A stretch of DNA of 64,000 nt from Actinoplanes teichomyceticus ATCC 31121 (GCF_003711105.1 NZ_CP023865.1:6803001-6867000); one strand, 5' to 3'; shown: positions 40,575-50,280, numbered from the stretch's first letter. Notes: generated from the letters alone by a model not told the origin. Made by a program: numbers and translations.

Positions 40575-42290
40575 CTAACCCAGCCAGGCGTCCTCCAGGT
40601 CGAGAAGCAGGGTGTCACCGGAATCCAGCAGGTCCAGCAGCGGGCCGATGCGGGGCAGCTCGTGGGTGACGAAGTAGCGGGCGGCGAGCCGTTTGCCGGC
40701 GTAGAAGTCGCCGTCCTTCCCGTCCGCCACGAGCAGCTGCTCCAGCCACATCCAGGCGATCACCAGGTGGCCCGCCGCGTCGAGGTAGGCGGTGGCGTTG
40801 GCCAGCGCCGCCGCCGGGTCGCCGGCCGCCCAGAGCGTGGCCGTGGTCGCCGCCAGCCGGTCGCAGGCGGCCAGCACCGGGGCGCCCAGGGCGTCCGGGG
40901 CCCGGCCGGCGGTCGCCCGGATCCGCTCCAGCAGCAGGGCCAGCCCGGCCCCGCCGCGCATGACCACCTTGCGGCCGAGCAGGTCCAGCGCCTGGATGCC
41001 GTCGGTGCCCTCGTGGATCGAGTTCAGCCGGTTGTCCCGGTAGAACTGCTCGACCGGGTACTCCCGGGTGTAGCCGTAGCCGCCGTGGATCTGGATGGCA
41101 TGGTCGTCGGCGAGCCGGCACCACTGCGCCGGCCACGCCTTGACGATCGGCGTGAGCACGTCGAGGAGCAGGTCGTTCTCCGGCGACGGCTCGTCCAGCA
41201 GCTTCGCGCACCACAGCACCAGGGCCAGACCGCCTTCGACGTACGACTTGCTGGCCAGCAGCATCCGGCGTACGTCGGGGTGCTCGACGATCGGCACCGG
41301 GGGCGCCGCCGGGTCCTTGCCGGCGACCGGGCGGCCCTGCTGCCGCTCCCGGGCGTACGCCAGGGCGTGCAGGTAGCCGGTGTAGCCGAGCGCGACCGCG
41401 CCGGCGCCGACACCGATCCGCGCCTCGTTCATCATGTGGAACATGTACTGCAGCCCGCGGCCCGGTTCACCGACCAGATAGCCGGTGGCGTCCTCGAACG
41501 CCAGCACCGTGTTCGTGGTGCCGCGGTAACCCATCTTGTGGTTGAGCCCGGCCAGCGTGACGCCGTTGCGCTCGCCCGACTCCAGCAGCAGCTTCGGGAC
41601 GATGAACAGCGACAGGCCCTTGACCCCGGGCGGCGCCCCGGCCACCCGGGCCAGCACCAAATGGATGATGTTCTCGCTCAGCTCGTGGTCGCCGCCGGAG
41701 ATCCACATCTTGCCGCCGGTGATCCGGTAGGTGCCGTCCCCGGCGGGCACGGCCCGCGTCGTCACGTCGCTCAGCGACGACCCGGCCTGCGGCTCGGACA
41801 GGCACATCGTGCCGGTGAACCGGCCCTCGATCATCGGTCGGACGAACCGCTCGATCTGCTCCTCGGAGCCGTGGGCGAGCAGCAGGCGCGCGTTCCCGCC
41901 GGTGAGCATCGCGTACGCCGAGGTGGCCGTGTTGGCCGCCTGGAACCAGAGGAAGCAGGCCCGCTGCACCACGTGCGGCAGTTGCAGCCCGCCGCGCTCG
42001 GCGTCCATGGTCGCGCCGAGCAGGCCGGACTCGGCGAACACCCGCAGCGCGTGCGACACCTCCGGGATGATCTCCACGCGGTCGCCGTCGAAGGTCGGCT
42101 CGTGCAGGTCGCTCGTGCGGTTGTGCGGCGCGAAGTCGCGCTCGGCGATCTGCTGGGACACGTCCAGGAACGCGTCGAACGTCTCCCGGGAGTGCTCGGC
42201 GAACCGCTTCCGAGCGGTGAGCGCCTCGACGTCGAGCCATTCGTAGAGCAGGAAGTCGAGATCGCGCCGGGACAGCACCTTGGAATTCAT
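40575..42290 (-). CDS. Acyl-CoA dehydrogenase, long (FadE5/AcdA-like) type
   Basis: A 571-residue flavoenzyme, longer than the 380-residue short-chain forms and matching the broad-range FadE5/DmdC group. It has FTGTMCLSEPQAGSSLSDV (FAD and substrate site), YRITGGKMWISGGDHEL, and IQIHGGYGYTREYPVEQFYRDNRLNSIHEGTDGIQALDLLGRK, in which the Glu of HEGT is the expected catalytic base region. The ATG at 42290 has only a weak ribosome site. It begins 19 bases after the diguanylate cyclase gene on the same strand. Confidence 0.88.
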   Translation of the reverse strand: MNSKVLSRRDLDFLLYEWLDVEALTARKRFAEHSRETFDAFLDVSQQIAERDFAPHNRTSDLHEPTFDGDRVEIIPEVSHALRVFAESGLLGATMDAERGGLQLPHVVQRACFLWFQAANTATSAYAMLTGGNARLLLAHGSEEQIERFVRPMIEGRFTGTMCLSEPQAGSSLSDVTTRAVPAGDGTYRITGGKMWISGGDHELSENIIHLVLARVAGAPPGVKGLSLFIVPKLLLESGERNGVTLAGLNHKMGYRGTTNTVLAFEDATGYLVGEPGRGLQYMFHMMNEARIGVGAGAVALGYTGYLHALAYARERQQGRPVAGKDPAAPPVPIVEHPDVRRMLLASKSYVEGGLALVLWCAKLLDEPSPENDLLLDVLTPIVKAWPAQWCRLADDHAIQIHGGYGYTREYPVEQFYRDNRLNSIHEGTDGIQALDLLGRKVVMRGGAGLALLLERIRATAGRAPDALGAPVLAACDRLAATTATLWAAGDPAAALANATAYLDAAGHLVIAWMWLEQLLVADGKDGDFYAGKRLAARYFVTHELPRIGPLLDLLDSGDTLLLDLEDAWLG

Positions 42291-42309
42291 GCACCCAGTG
42301 TGCACTAAC

Positions 42310-44106
42310 TTAGTCCAGCGCGCGGTGCCTGCCGACCCGCTCCGTCCCGGGGCGCAGCGCTCGGCTGCCACCGGCACGCTTGATCTCGTACATCGCATGG
42401 TCCGCGGCGCGCAGCGCGGCGTCCGGATCCTCGGCCGGGGTGGCCAGGTGCACGCCGACGCTCGCGCCGATGGTGACGTGCCGGCCGGCGATCCGGAACG
42501 GCATCTCCACCACCTGCCGCACCCGCTGCGACGTCGCCGCCACGTCGTCCGGGCTCACCACCCCCGGCATCAGCACCACGAACTCGTCGCCGCCCACCCG
42601 GGCCAGCACGTCGCCGGCCCGGATGCAGCCGCTGAGCCGCTCGGCCACCTGGCGCAGCAACTCGTCCCCCGCCTCGTGCCCGTACGCGTCGTTGATCGGC
42701 TTGAATCCGTCCAGGTCGACGAAGAGCACGGCCACCGGATCGCAGCGCAGCGAGGAGCCGAGCGCGTCCTGCATCCGGCGCCGGTTCGGCAGGCCGGTCA
42801 GCGGGTCGTGCTGCGCCTCGTGCGCCAGCCGCTCCTGGAACGCCCGGTTCTCCGAGATGTCCCGGGCGTTGATCACCACGCCGGTCAGCGCCGGATTGGC
42901 CATCTGGTTGGACGCGGTGAAGTCGAACCAGCGGTAGTGCCCGCTCGCCGACCGCACCCGGCACTGCAGGCGGTGCACCCCGGCCGGATCGGTCAGCAGC
43001 GCCTCCAGGTGCTCCCGCATCTGCTCCCGGTCGTCCGGGTGCACCAGGTCGAAGACGCTGTGCCCGTTCATCTGGCCCGGCTCGAACCCGAGGATCGCCT
43101 CCGAACTGGGGCTCGTGAAGATCATCCGACTGTCCCGGTCGATCACCGTGACCACGTCCGGGGCGTGCTGGAACAGCGCGTGGAACCGCTCGTCGGCGCG
43201 ACGCCGCTGGATCTGGGTGCGGTAGCCGAGGACCGAGATGCCGACCACGCCGATCAGCAGCATGGCGATCAGCGTGATGTTCACCGTCTGGCTGCGGCTG
43301 TGCACCGCGCCGTCGAACGACGATTTCGTCTCGGCGCGCACGTAGGAGTAGCCGCTGGGCAGGCCGCCGACCACGATCGCGATCATCGCGGCGCCGCCCG
43401 AACGGTACTCGACGAACCGGGTGTCGCGCCCGCCCAGCGCGGCCACGATCGCCGCGTCGACCCGGCCGCCGATCCGGCCCGGCTCGCTGCTGGCGGCGAC
43501 CACGCCGGCGCCGTCCACCACGTCGGTGCGGTGGTCGGCACTGGACAGCTGGACCGTGTAGTTCTGCAGCGAGGTGGTGGCCACCTGGTTGAGTCCGATC
43601 AGGAAGCCCACCGGAGCACTGCTGACCAGGACCGGGACGGCCACCGCGGCGAGCGGGACGCCGTCCACCGTCATCACCGAGGAGAACGCGACCCCGGCGC
43701 CGCCGGTGAGCTGCGCGCGCATCGGCGCCCAGCCGGCGTCGTCGGCGGGCGGCACCCCGGTGGCCCGGCTGCTGGTCAGGACCTTGCCGCTCAGGTCGGT
43801 CAGCAGCATCCCGTACTGGAAGGTGAGACTCTTCGCGGCGGCGTTGACGAGCACGGCCCGGTCGTGCTCACCGCCCGGCGCCAGCGCCAGCGTGTGCTCG
43901 GCCAGCACCTCGACCAGCTCCTGCGCGGAGAGCAGCTGCAACTGCCCGGTCAGGGTGGCGTTGTTGGTGGCCAGTTCGGTGCTGTCGGAACGGTGCACCG
44001 CGTCGGCGGCGCTCAGCGCGCGCCGGTTGACCACGATGGCGATCCCGCCGGCCGCCGCCAGCAGCAGCACGCTGACCACCACGGCGATCCAGTTCCGTAC
44101 CCGCAT
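42310..44106 (-). CDS. Membrane-bound PAS-GGDEF diguanylate cyclase
   Basis: A 598-residue signalling protein. A membrane helix at about residues 5-25, an extracellular sensor of about 245 residues, and a second helix (ITLIAMLLIGVVGISVLGY) place it across the membrane. Inside are a PAS domain (HAPDVVTVIDRDSRMIFTSPSSEAILGFEPGQ) and a GGDEF domain with an intact ARVGGDEFVVLM active site. RAGD five residues earlier matches the inhibitory I-site RxxD, so feedback control by c-di-GMP is likely. No EAL domain is present. GGAGG lies four bases before the ATG. Confidence 0.92.
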   Translation of the reverse strand: MRVRNWIAVVVSVLLLAAAGGIAIVVNRRALSAADAVHRSDSTELATNNATLTGQLQLLSAQELVEVLAEHTLALAPGGEHDRAVLVNAAAKSLTFQYGMLLTDLSGKVLTSSRATGVPPADDAGWAPMRAQLTGGAGVAFSSVMTVDGVPLAAVAVPVLVSSAPVGFLIGLNQVATTSLQNYTVQLSSADHRTDVVDGAGVVAASSEPGRIGGRVDAAIVAALGGRDTRFVEYRSGGAAMIAIVVGGLPSGYSYVRAETKSSFDGAVHSRSQTVNITLIAMLLIGVVGISVLGYRTQIQRRRADERFHALFQHAPDVVTVIDRDSRMIFTSPSSEAILGFEPGQMNGHSVFDLVHPDDREQMREHLEALLTDPAGVHRLQCRVRSASGHYRWFDFTASNQMANPALTGVVINARDISENRAFQERLAHEAQHDPLTGLPNRRRMQDALGSSLRCDPVAVLFVDLDGFKPINDAYGHEAGDELLRQVAERLSGCIRAGDVLARVGGDEFVVLMPGVVSPDDVAATSQRVRQVVEMPFRIAGRHVTIGASVGVHLATPAEDPDAALRAADHAMYEIKRAGGSRALRPGTERVGRHRALD

Positions 44107-44286
44107 CACACCTCCTCGTCACCGCAAGTCATCGGCAGCGTGAAGCCCGGCTGAATGAACCGCGGGAACAAAACCCTCGAATACGGGGCGGCGCGCGGAC
44201 CCATCGACCCCCGATGATGGAGGGGTAGCCGGACCCGTACGCCGAGCGATGTGACCGACGAGCCGCGTCGACGATCGGAGCACCGC

Positions 44287-46008
44287 ATGCGCAAAGAGGT
44301 GGTCGCGCCGCCTCCGGACAGGTTCGCGCCGCTGCGCGCCCGGATCCCCCGGCCCCGGCGCCCGCCCGAGGAGCCGGGCGCGGCCGAACGGAACCGGCCC
44401 CGGATCATGCGGGCCGCCCTCAGCCTCACCGGCGCCGGGCTGGCCGCCGCCTTCTACTGCCTCGCCTTCACCCCCTCGCTGCTGCCGCGTACCGGGATCC
44501 TGCAGGGCGTGGTCGCCGGGATCACCGCCGCGATGGGGTACGCCCTGGGCACCGCGATCGGCGCGCTGATCCGCATCGGGGTCCGCTTCTCGCCCCGGGC
44601 CGTCCGGATCTGGTGGCGGGTCCTCGGCGTGCTGCTGCCCCCGATGATCGCCACCTGCCTGTGGCTGGGCACGCGCTGGCAGCGGGAGCTGCGGCTGCGG
44701 CTGGGCATGACGCCCGCCCAGGAGTACGACACCGTCCGTACCGTCGGGGCCAGCCTGCTCACCTTCGCGGCGATCCTGCTGATCGCGCGCGCCCTGCGAC
44801 TCGCGACGCACGGCTGCGCCCAGGTGTTCCGGCTGGTCGTGCCGGACCGGGCGGCATACTGCGCGGGCACCGTGGTGGTCGCCGTGCTCAGCTACACCGC
44901 GTTCGACGGCCTGCTCGTCGCGCACCTGTTCGCGGTCGCCGACCGGTCGGCCGCCGTGATCAACAGCGGGACCGGGAACGGCGTCCGGGTGCCGGCCTCC
45001 CCACTGCGCTCCGGCGGCCCGCAGTCGCTGGTCGGCTGGGACACGCTGGGCCGGCAGGGGCGGGCCTTCGTGGCGAGCGCCCCGTCGGTGGAGCAGCTGT
45101 CCGGGTTCGCCGGCCACCCGGCCGCCGAGCCGATCCGGCTGTACGCCGGGCTGGCCTCCGCGGACACCATGCGGGAACGGGCCGACCTGGTGGTCCGCGA
45201 GATGGACCGGACCGGCGCGTTCGGGCGCCGGGTGGTGGCGGTGTTCACCCCGACCGGCACCGGGTGGGTGGACAACCGGGTGACCCAGTCGCTGGAGTAC
45301 ATGTACGCCGGGGACACCGCCCTGGTCTCCATGCAGTACTCGTACCTGCCCAGCTGGATCGCCTTCCTCGGGGACCGCTCCGAGGTGGTGGACGCGGCGT
45401 CCGCGCTGATCACCGCGGTGCGGCAGCGCTGGGCGGCGCTGCCGGACGGCCACCGGCCCAAGCTGTTGCTGTTCGGCGAGAGTCTGGGAACGTACGGGAT
45501 GGAGGCCACCTTCGGCACCGCCGGCGACCTGGTCGCCGGGGCGGACGGGGTGCTGATGGAGGGGCCGACCTTCGCCAACCCGATCCACCAGCGGCTCACC
45601 CGCGACCGGGCGGCCGGGTCGCCGGTCTGGGACCCGTTGTATCCCGGCCTGCCGATCGCGTTCGCCGACCGGGCGGCGGAGCTGCGCGACCGTCCCGGCG
45701 CCCAGCCCCGCGTGGTCTACCTGCAGAACTCGTCGGACCCGATCGTCTGGTGGAACTGGGACCTGCTGTGGAAACGGCCACCGTGGCTGCGCGGGGAGCG
45801 CGGGCCGGACGTGATGCCGGCCATGCGCTGGTTCCCGTGGGTCACGTTCTGGCAGACCACCTGCGACCTGGTCTTCGCGAACAAGGCGCCGACCGGGCAC
45901 GGCCACGTCTACAAGTCGGCGACGGTGGACGGGTGGGCGGCGGTGGCGCCGCCGCCCGGCTGGACGGTGCGGGACACCGTCCGGCTGCGCGAGAAACTCG
46001 GCAACTGA
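44287..46008 (+). CDS. Transmembrane alpha/beta hydrolase (Abhydrolase_9 type)
   Basis: A protein of about 573 residues with a charged N-terminus, four to five membrane helices, and then a hydrolase domain with the nucleophile elbow KLLLFGESLGTYGME. GHGHVYKSATVDGW near the end probably supplies the histidine. The arrangement matches an actinobacterial family of membrane hydrolases of unknown substrate. An ATG at 44287 with CGGAG six bases upstream is preferred; a GTG at 44251 would add 12 residues. It is divergent from the diguanylate cyclase gene. Confidence 0.8.
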   Translation: MRKEVVAPPPDRFAPLRARIPRPRRPPEEPGAAERNRPRIMRAALSLTGAGLAAAFYCLAFTPSLLPRTGILQGVVAGITAAMGYALGTAIGALIRIGVRFSPRAVRIWWRVLGVLLPPMIATCLWLGTRWQRELRLRLGMTPAQEYDTVRTVGASLLTFAAILLIARALRLATHGCAQVFRLVVPDRAAYCAGTVVVAVLSYTAFDGLLVAHLFAVADRSAAVINSGTGNGVRVPASPLRSGGPQSLVGWDTLGRQGRAFVASAPSVEQLSGFAGHPAAEPIRLYAGLASADTMRERADLVVREMDRTGAFGRRVVAVFTPTGTGWVDNRVTQSLEYMYAGDTALVSMQYSYLPSWIAFLGDRSEVVDAASALITAVRQRWAALPDGHRPKLLLFGESLGTYGMEATFGTAGDLVAGADGVLMEGPTFANPIHQRLTRDRAAGSPVWDPLYPGLPIAFADRAAELRDRPGAQPRVVYLQNSSDPIVWWNWDLLWKRPPWLRGERGPDVMPAMRWFPWVTFWQTTCDLVFANKAPTGHGHVYKSATVDGWAAVAPPPGWTVRDTVRLREKLGN

Positions 46009-46400
46009 GGTCGATGACCTTCATGCCGACCAGAACCCCGGCGGGAACCTTCGCCGCGGTCGTGCCCCTGCCGGGAGCGTTTCGCCGCGGTCCGCGACCG
46101 TGACCGTGTCCTTTGCTGCGGCCGTAACCCTGTGCCCGCGGCCGTCGGCGCGACCCCCGCGGTCTCTGCCGCGACCGTAACCCCGCCTGCGACCTCCGCT
46201 TCGGCCGTAACCCCGCCTACGACCTCCGCTTCGGCCGTAACCCCGCCTACGACCTCCGCTTCGGCCGTAACCCCGCCTGCGACCTTCGCCGCGACCCCGC
46301 TCGCGGCCCTCGCCGCGACCGCGACCTTGGCCGCGATCGCGATCCCGCCCGCCCACCGCGGTCCCTGGCGGCCACCGCGGCCTCCGGGCGGGAGCCGGCC
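46009..46400. other. Gene-free space between convergent genes
   Basis: No supported gene. The middle is filled with the 30-bp tandem repeat described at 46171-46280. The open frame crossing it on the plus strand (46132-46404) is only a repeat translation. Confidence 0.6.
46171..46280. repeat. Three perfect 30-bp tandem units plus a partial unit
   Basis: Units start at 46191, 46221 and 46251, each reading GACCTCCGCTTCGGCCGTAA followed by CCCCGCCTAC or a one-base variant. A half unit precedes them from 46171. The array lies between the 3' ends of two convergent genes. Confidence 0.9.
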
Positions 46401-46961
46401 CTAACGCTGCAGCCAGGGTTGCAGGACGCGGGTGACCCGGGGCAGCACCAGATACGTCATGATCGGCGTCAGGACGAGCGTGCTGATCAGCGTGCGTAAC
46501 ACCAGGTTCAGGCTGGTCAAATGCGGGGCGAGCAGCCAGGCGGAGAGCAGGCTCACCGGGAAGAAGCCGAGCCAGATGGTGACCGCCTGCTTCCAGCGGC
46601 GCGGGGCCCTCGGCGCCTGGTGGTCGATCTTCAGCTCGCGGGGCGGGTCGAACCAACCCTCGATGCCGGTACGCCTCTCCACCCGGGTGTGCTCGACGAA
46701 GCCCTGGGCCGAGGAGAGCCACCACTGCCGCTGCGGCGACTCCTCCCAGGCGTGCAGCGCGGCGGCGTCGGCGAAGCGGTAGAGCATGTGCCACTCGGCC
46801 GAGCCGGGCTCCGGGCGCACCCAGCCGGTGCCGAGGAAACCCGGGAAGGTCTCGGCGAGCGAGGCGCCGGCCCGGACCCAGGCGGCCATCTCCGCGGTAC
46901 GCGAGGGATCGGCCCGCCGGGTGATGGCGACGGTCACGGCGAGCTGCGGCGGGGATTCCAT
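46401..46961 (-). CDS. Antibiotic-biosynthesis-monooxygenase-like membrane protein
   Basis: A 186-residue protein. Residues 1-100 resemble the ABM/heme-degrading ferredoxin-like fold (VTVAITRRADPSRTAEMAAWVRAGASLAETFPGFLGTGWVRPEPGSAEWHMLYRFADAAALHAWEESP). Two or three helices follow (VTIWLGFFPVSLLSAWLL, LVLRTLISTLVLTPIMTYLVL). Proteins of this layout are widespread and of unknown function. ATG at 46970 is an alternative start. Confidence 0.75.
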   Translation of the reverse strand: MESPPQLAVTVAITRRADPSRTAEMAAWVRAGASLAETFPGFLGTGWVRPEPGSAEWHMLYRFADAAALHAWEESPQRQWWLSSAQGFVEHTRVERRTGIEGWFDPPRELKIDHQAPRAPRRWKQAVTIWLGFFPVSLLSAWLLAPHLTSLNLVLRTLISTLVLTPIMTYLVLPRVTRVLQPWLQR

Positions 46962-47056
46962 GTCCCACATTGTGGTAAGTCGTTGTTTCGGCCGCGTGGC
47001 ATCTCGCCGATCAGTGCCGTGCCACACACCCGGCGAGCCGGGTAAGTTCTGCGAGC

Positions 47057-48100
47057 ATGACGATCAAACGAAGGTTGTCGATAGCTGTGCTCGCCGTCAC
47101 GACGCTCGTCGCCACCAGCGGCTTCACCAACGGATCACCCCAGCCGTCCTGGCGGCCCGCGGACACCGGCACCACCGCGCGCTTCCGCGGCCTGGCCCCG
47201 GTCAGCGCGTCGGTGGCCTGGGTCGCCGGCAGCGCCGGAACCGTCCTGCGCACCGTCGACGGCGGCCGCACCTGGTCCTCGGTCGGCCCGCCGGACGCCG
47301 CTGAGCTGCAGTTCCGCGACATCGATGCGTTCGACGCGCGGCACGCGGTCGCGCTCACCATCGGCTCCGGCGCGGAATCCCGGATCTACACCACCGCCGA
47401 CGGCGGGCGCAGCTGGACCCGCGCCTTCCAGAACGAGGACGCCGCCGCCTTCTACGACTGCATGACCTTCCTCGACCGGCGGCACGGCCTGGCGCTGTCC
47501 GACCCGGTCGACGGCCGGTTCCGGATCCTCGCCACGCGCGACGGCGGCCGCTCCTGGTCGGTGCTGCCGGACGCCGGGATGCCGCCCGCCCTGGATGGCG
47601 AGTTCGCCTTCGCCGCCAGCGGCACCTGCCTCACCGCCGCCGGCGGCCAGGCGTTCTTCGCCACCGGCGGCGCGGCGACCGCCCGAGTCTTCAGCTCCCG
47701 CGACCTGGGCCGCACCTGGCGGGTCACCGACACCGCCGTGCCGAGCGGCCCCAGCGCCGGAATCTACGGTCTCGACTTCCGCGACCCCCGCCACGGCCTC
47801 GCGGTCGGCGGCGACTACACCGTCCCCGCCGCGGCCCCGGCCGGCGCCGCCGTCACCCGCGACGGCCGCACCTGGTCGGTCGCGACCACCCCGCCCGGCG
47901 AGTACCGTTCCGGCGTCGCCTGGGCGTCCCACCGCAGCGCCATCGCGGTCGGCCCCACCGGCAGCGACCTGTCCACCGACGGCGGAACCACCTGGCACCG
48001 GTTCGACACCGGAAGCTTCGACGCGGTGGCCTGCGCCGCCCACGCCTGCTGGGCCTCCGGCGAACAGGGCCGCGTAGCCCGCCTCAGCTGGCACCACTGA
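47057..48100 (+). CDS. Secreted BNR/Ycf48-like repeat protein
   Basis: A 347-residue exported protein with signal peptide MTIKRRLSIAVLAVTTLVATSG. It consists of repeated Asp-box-like blades (VLRTVDGGRTWSSVGPPD, IYTTADGGRSWTRAF, ILATRDGGRSWSVLPD, VFSSRDLGRTWRVTD, LSTDGGTTWHRFD), forming a predicted beta-propeller of the photosystem-stability-factor/sialidase-like type. No catalytic residues are evident. A role in cell-surface binding or assembly is possible but unproven. Confidence 0.83.
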   Translation: MTIKRRLSIAVLAVTTLVATSGFTNGSPQPSWRPADTGTTARFRGLAPVSASVAWVAGSAGTVLRTVDGGRTWSSVGPPDAAELQFRDIDAFDARHAVALTIGSGAESRIYTTADGGRSWTRAFQNEDAAAFYDCMTFLDRRHGLALSDPVDGRFRILATRDGGRSWSVLPDAGMPPALDGEFAFAASGTCLTAAGGQAFFATGGAATARVFSSRDLGRTWRVTDTAVPSGPSAGIYGLDFRDPRHGLAVGGDYTVPAAAPAGAAVTRDGRTWSVATTPPGEYRSGVAWASHRSAIAVGPTGSDLSTDGGTTWHRFDTGSFDAVACAAHACWASGEQGRVARLSWHH

Positions 48101-49503
48101 CCACCCAGCGCCGGCGTACGGGATCGAGCGGCAGGCCCCGTACGCCGGCCCGGGTCCGGCGAGCCGCAAGGGCACGCCAACCGAAGCCACATCGCTTCCC
48201 CCACCACACACACCAACGCGCCTTCCCTCCGCACCGACGAGTCTTCCTCCGACACCGAGGCTCCTTCCCCCACACCGACGCGCTGCCCCTCCGCACCGAC
48301 GCGCCTTCCTCCCCACACCGACGCGCCTTCCCCCACACCGACGCGTCCTCCTCCCCACACCGACGCGCCTTCCCCACACCGACGCGTCCTCCTCCCGACA
48401 CCGACGCGCCTTCCCCCCACACCGACGCGTCCTCCTCCCCACACCGACGCCCGGAACCGCGCGGGCCAGATGAGAGCCGCACGATCAACGCGACCAACGG
48501 TCAGGAAGGCGACAGGACGGATGCCCGGCGCCCGCGCCCGACCTGGCCGCAGCCCCGGAGCACGGAAACAAGCGCCCCTTCGCACCACATCCGTTCGACG
48601 ACTGCCCGACTTCGGCAAATCACGCACCCGATCCGCATCGCCGACCGGACGACAGGTAACCCGGAAGACACCGGGAACCGGCGAGAAAAATGCCACCCGG
48701 AAATACTCAAGAATCCCGTTTTTCATGACCTCGACCACCGCCCGGTGACCACCACGGACCCGGCCGAATCCAATATCGCTCAGTGTCACCCGGGCCACCA
48801 TTCCACAGCGACCCACCCTATTCGGGAAAACCCCTCCCCCAGCCCAGCCGCCAGCCACCGGCACACCAGAGACCGGGCACGGCTCCACCAATGGAACCGC
48901 AACACCCGCCACCGCCGGCCGAGCATGTGGCCGGAAAGGTCGCGGCGCGCGCCGCCGACCGTGGGCCGCCGCTGGCGAAGCCGACGCCGGACCGGAAGTC
49001 ACCGGATCCGCGCCCGGCTGCGGGGCCGGCGAGAAGACCGAGTCCGCTGATCTCGAGGCGGGATCCGCCGGCTGCGAAACTGAACCCGCCTGACGCGAGA
49101 CAGAAACCGGATCCACCGCCAGCACGGCCGGACGTGCTCCGGGCGAAGCCCGGGTCATCGGACGGGTAGGGCCACCCCTGCCGACAGGCCCGATCAGCGA
49201 CGCAGCGCCACCGCGCCCCAACCTTTGAGACGCAGCCAGCGGCCCGGCACCACCGCGCGTCAACCTCTCAACCGGCACAGCCGGCGACCCGGCACCACGA
49301 CCCGACTTCTGAACAACAGCCCCACCCAACGACCCGGCACCACCACGCCGCAACTTCTCGGCATGCCGGCGCCGCAACCCCCAGAAACGCCGCCGCTCAT
49401 GCTCACGACGAAACTCGTCACGAGCGGGCGAGTAATGGCGCGAGCCGGTCCGATCCCGCATTCCCGCGATTTGCGCCCTGCTGAACAGCGACAACTGCCC
49501 CAT
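47815..49503 (-). CDS. Uncertain protein with a conserved-looking basic N-terminus
   Basis: The first 55 residues (MGQLSLFSRAQIAGMRDRTG, then YSPARDEFRREHERRRFWGLRRRHAEKLRR) look like a real actinomycete protein of unknown function, starting at ATG 49503 behind AAGG. Downstream the frame stays open to 47815, but it becomes low complexity and crosses the 48216-48450 repeat. It also runs antisense into the last 285 bases of the BNR gene. I believe only the N-terminal part (to roughly 48.9-49.2 kb); the true 3' end may be lost or displaced by repeat growth. Confidence 0.35.
   Translation of the reverse strand: MGQLSLFSRAQIAGMRDRTGSRHYSPARDEFRREHERRRFWGLRRRHAEKLRRGGAGSLGGAVVQKSGRGAGSPAVPVERLTRGGAGPLAASQRLGRGGAASLIGPVGRGGPTRPMTRASPGARPAVLAVDPVSVSRQAGSVSQPADPASRSADSVFSPAPQPGADPVTSGPASASPAAAHGRRRAPRPFRPHARPAVAGVAVPLVEPCPVSGVPVAGGWAGGGVFPNRVGRCGMVARVTLSDIGFGRVRGGHRAVVEVMKNGILEYFRVAFFSPVPGVFRVTCRPVGDADRVRDLPKSGSRRTDVVRRGACFRAPGLRPGRARAPGIRPVAFLTVGRVDRAALIWPARFRASVWGGGRVGVGGRRVGVGRRTRRCGEGASVWGGGRVGVGEGASVWGGRRVGAEGQRVGVGEGASVSEEDSSVRREGALVCVVGEAMWLRLACPCGSPDPGRRTGPAARSRTPALGGQWCQLRRATRPCSPEAQQAWAAQATASKLPVSNRCQVVPPSVDRSLPVGPTAMALRWDAQATPERYSPGGVVATDQVRPSRVTAAPAGAAAGTV
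48216..48450. repeat. About eleven degenerate 19-22 bp tandem units
   Basis: Units centre on CACACCGACGCG followed by a C/T-rich stretch (CCTTCCCC or TCCTCCTCCC). Unit length changes from 19 to 22 bases, so no reading frame is kept. There are no unique spacers, so this is not a CRISPR array. Confidence 0.85.
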
Positions 49504-49740
49504 GCCCTTATTATCGCGACCCCAGCCCGCCCCAAGTCAGTATTTGATCATGCCAATACTAATTTCTCGGATCGCGTCGCTCTCCAGATGTTCCGGGACG
49601 GCGGAAATGTCAGAGAAAGGTGACAATGACGAACCGGACTGATGGGCTCGTCGCCTTGCGAGTCCCGGACGACTCTGGTAGCGGGTCTGCCGCGATCCGG
49701 CCGCGGCCGGCCCAGGAAATGACAATGCTCCGGCGGGCGC

Positions 49741-49812
49741 CACGGGCATCACGCCGGCGAGAGCCACGGGCATCACGCAGGCGAGAGCCACGGGCATCAC
49801 ACCGGCGAGAGC
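49741..49812. repeat. Three 24-bp tandem units
   Basis: Units start at 49741, 49765 and 49789, each beginning CACGGGCATCAC and ending GGCGAGAGC with one or two substitutions. The period is a multiple of three, but no convincing gene surrounds it. Confidence 0.85.
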
Positions 49813-49970
49813 CATCGAGCCGGAGCACCAAGCGGCGCGCATCTCCTCACGAGAGCACCTGCCTCCGCCCCGGAGGTCCACCCCGAAACATGCAGAAATG
49901 GCGCAGAAGTACGGCCCGGTGAACCGGTGCCCTCGGCCCGGCCCACGGTCCGCCCACCGAACCCAACCCG

Positions 49971-50280
49971 ACCCGGCCCGGCCCGGCCCGGCCCGGCAAC
50001 CGACCCGACCCGGCCCGGCAACCAACGCGACCGGCCCGGCCAGCCCACCGACCCGATCCGGCCACCGGCCTCACCTGGCCGGGCACGGCCTGGCCCGGCT
50101 TGACCTGGCCTAACCTGGCTGGCCTGGCCTACGGCTATGCCACCCGAATGGCGCGGTGGCTCGCGCGGCAAACCTGCCTGGCCTGACCTAGCTGGCCTGA
50201 CCCTGGCCTGACCCTGGCCTGACCCTGGCCTAACCTGGCCTGGCCTAACCTGGCCTGGCCTGGCCACCGATCGGGCCCGG
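49971..50280. repeat. CCCGG and GCCTG simple-repeat tracts
   Basis: 49971-50060 is rich in CCCGG steps (four in a row near 49975). 50090-50270 is built from GCCTGACCCTG (11 bases), GCCTAACCTG (10) and GCCTG (5) units. Strand composition is strongly skewed. A non-repeat interval at about 50131-50175 separates parts of the tract. Confidence 0.8.

Noticed and set aside
46132..46404. Ninety-residue repeat protein gene
   Set aside because: The frame is open only because of the 30-bp repeat; there is no ribosome site and composition is Ala/Thr/Pro only.
48216..48450. CRISPR array
   Set aside because: Units are 19-22 bp, degenerate and directly adjacent without unique spacers; no cas genes are nearby.
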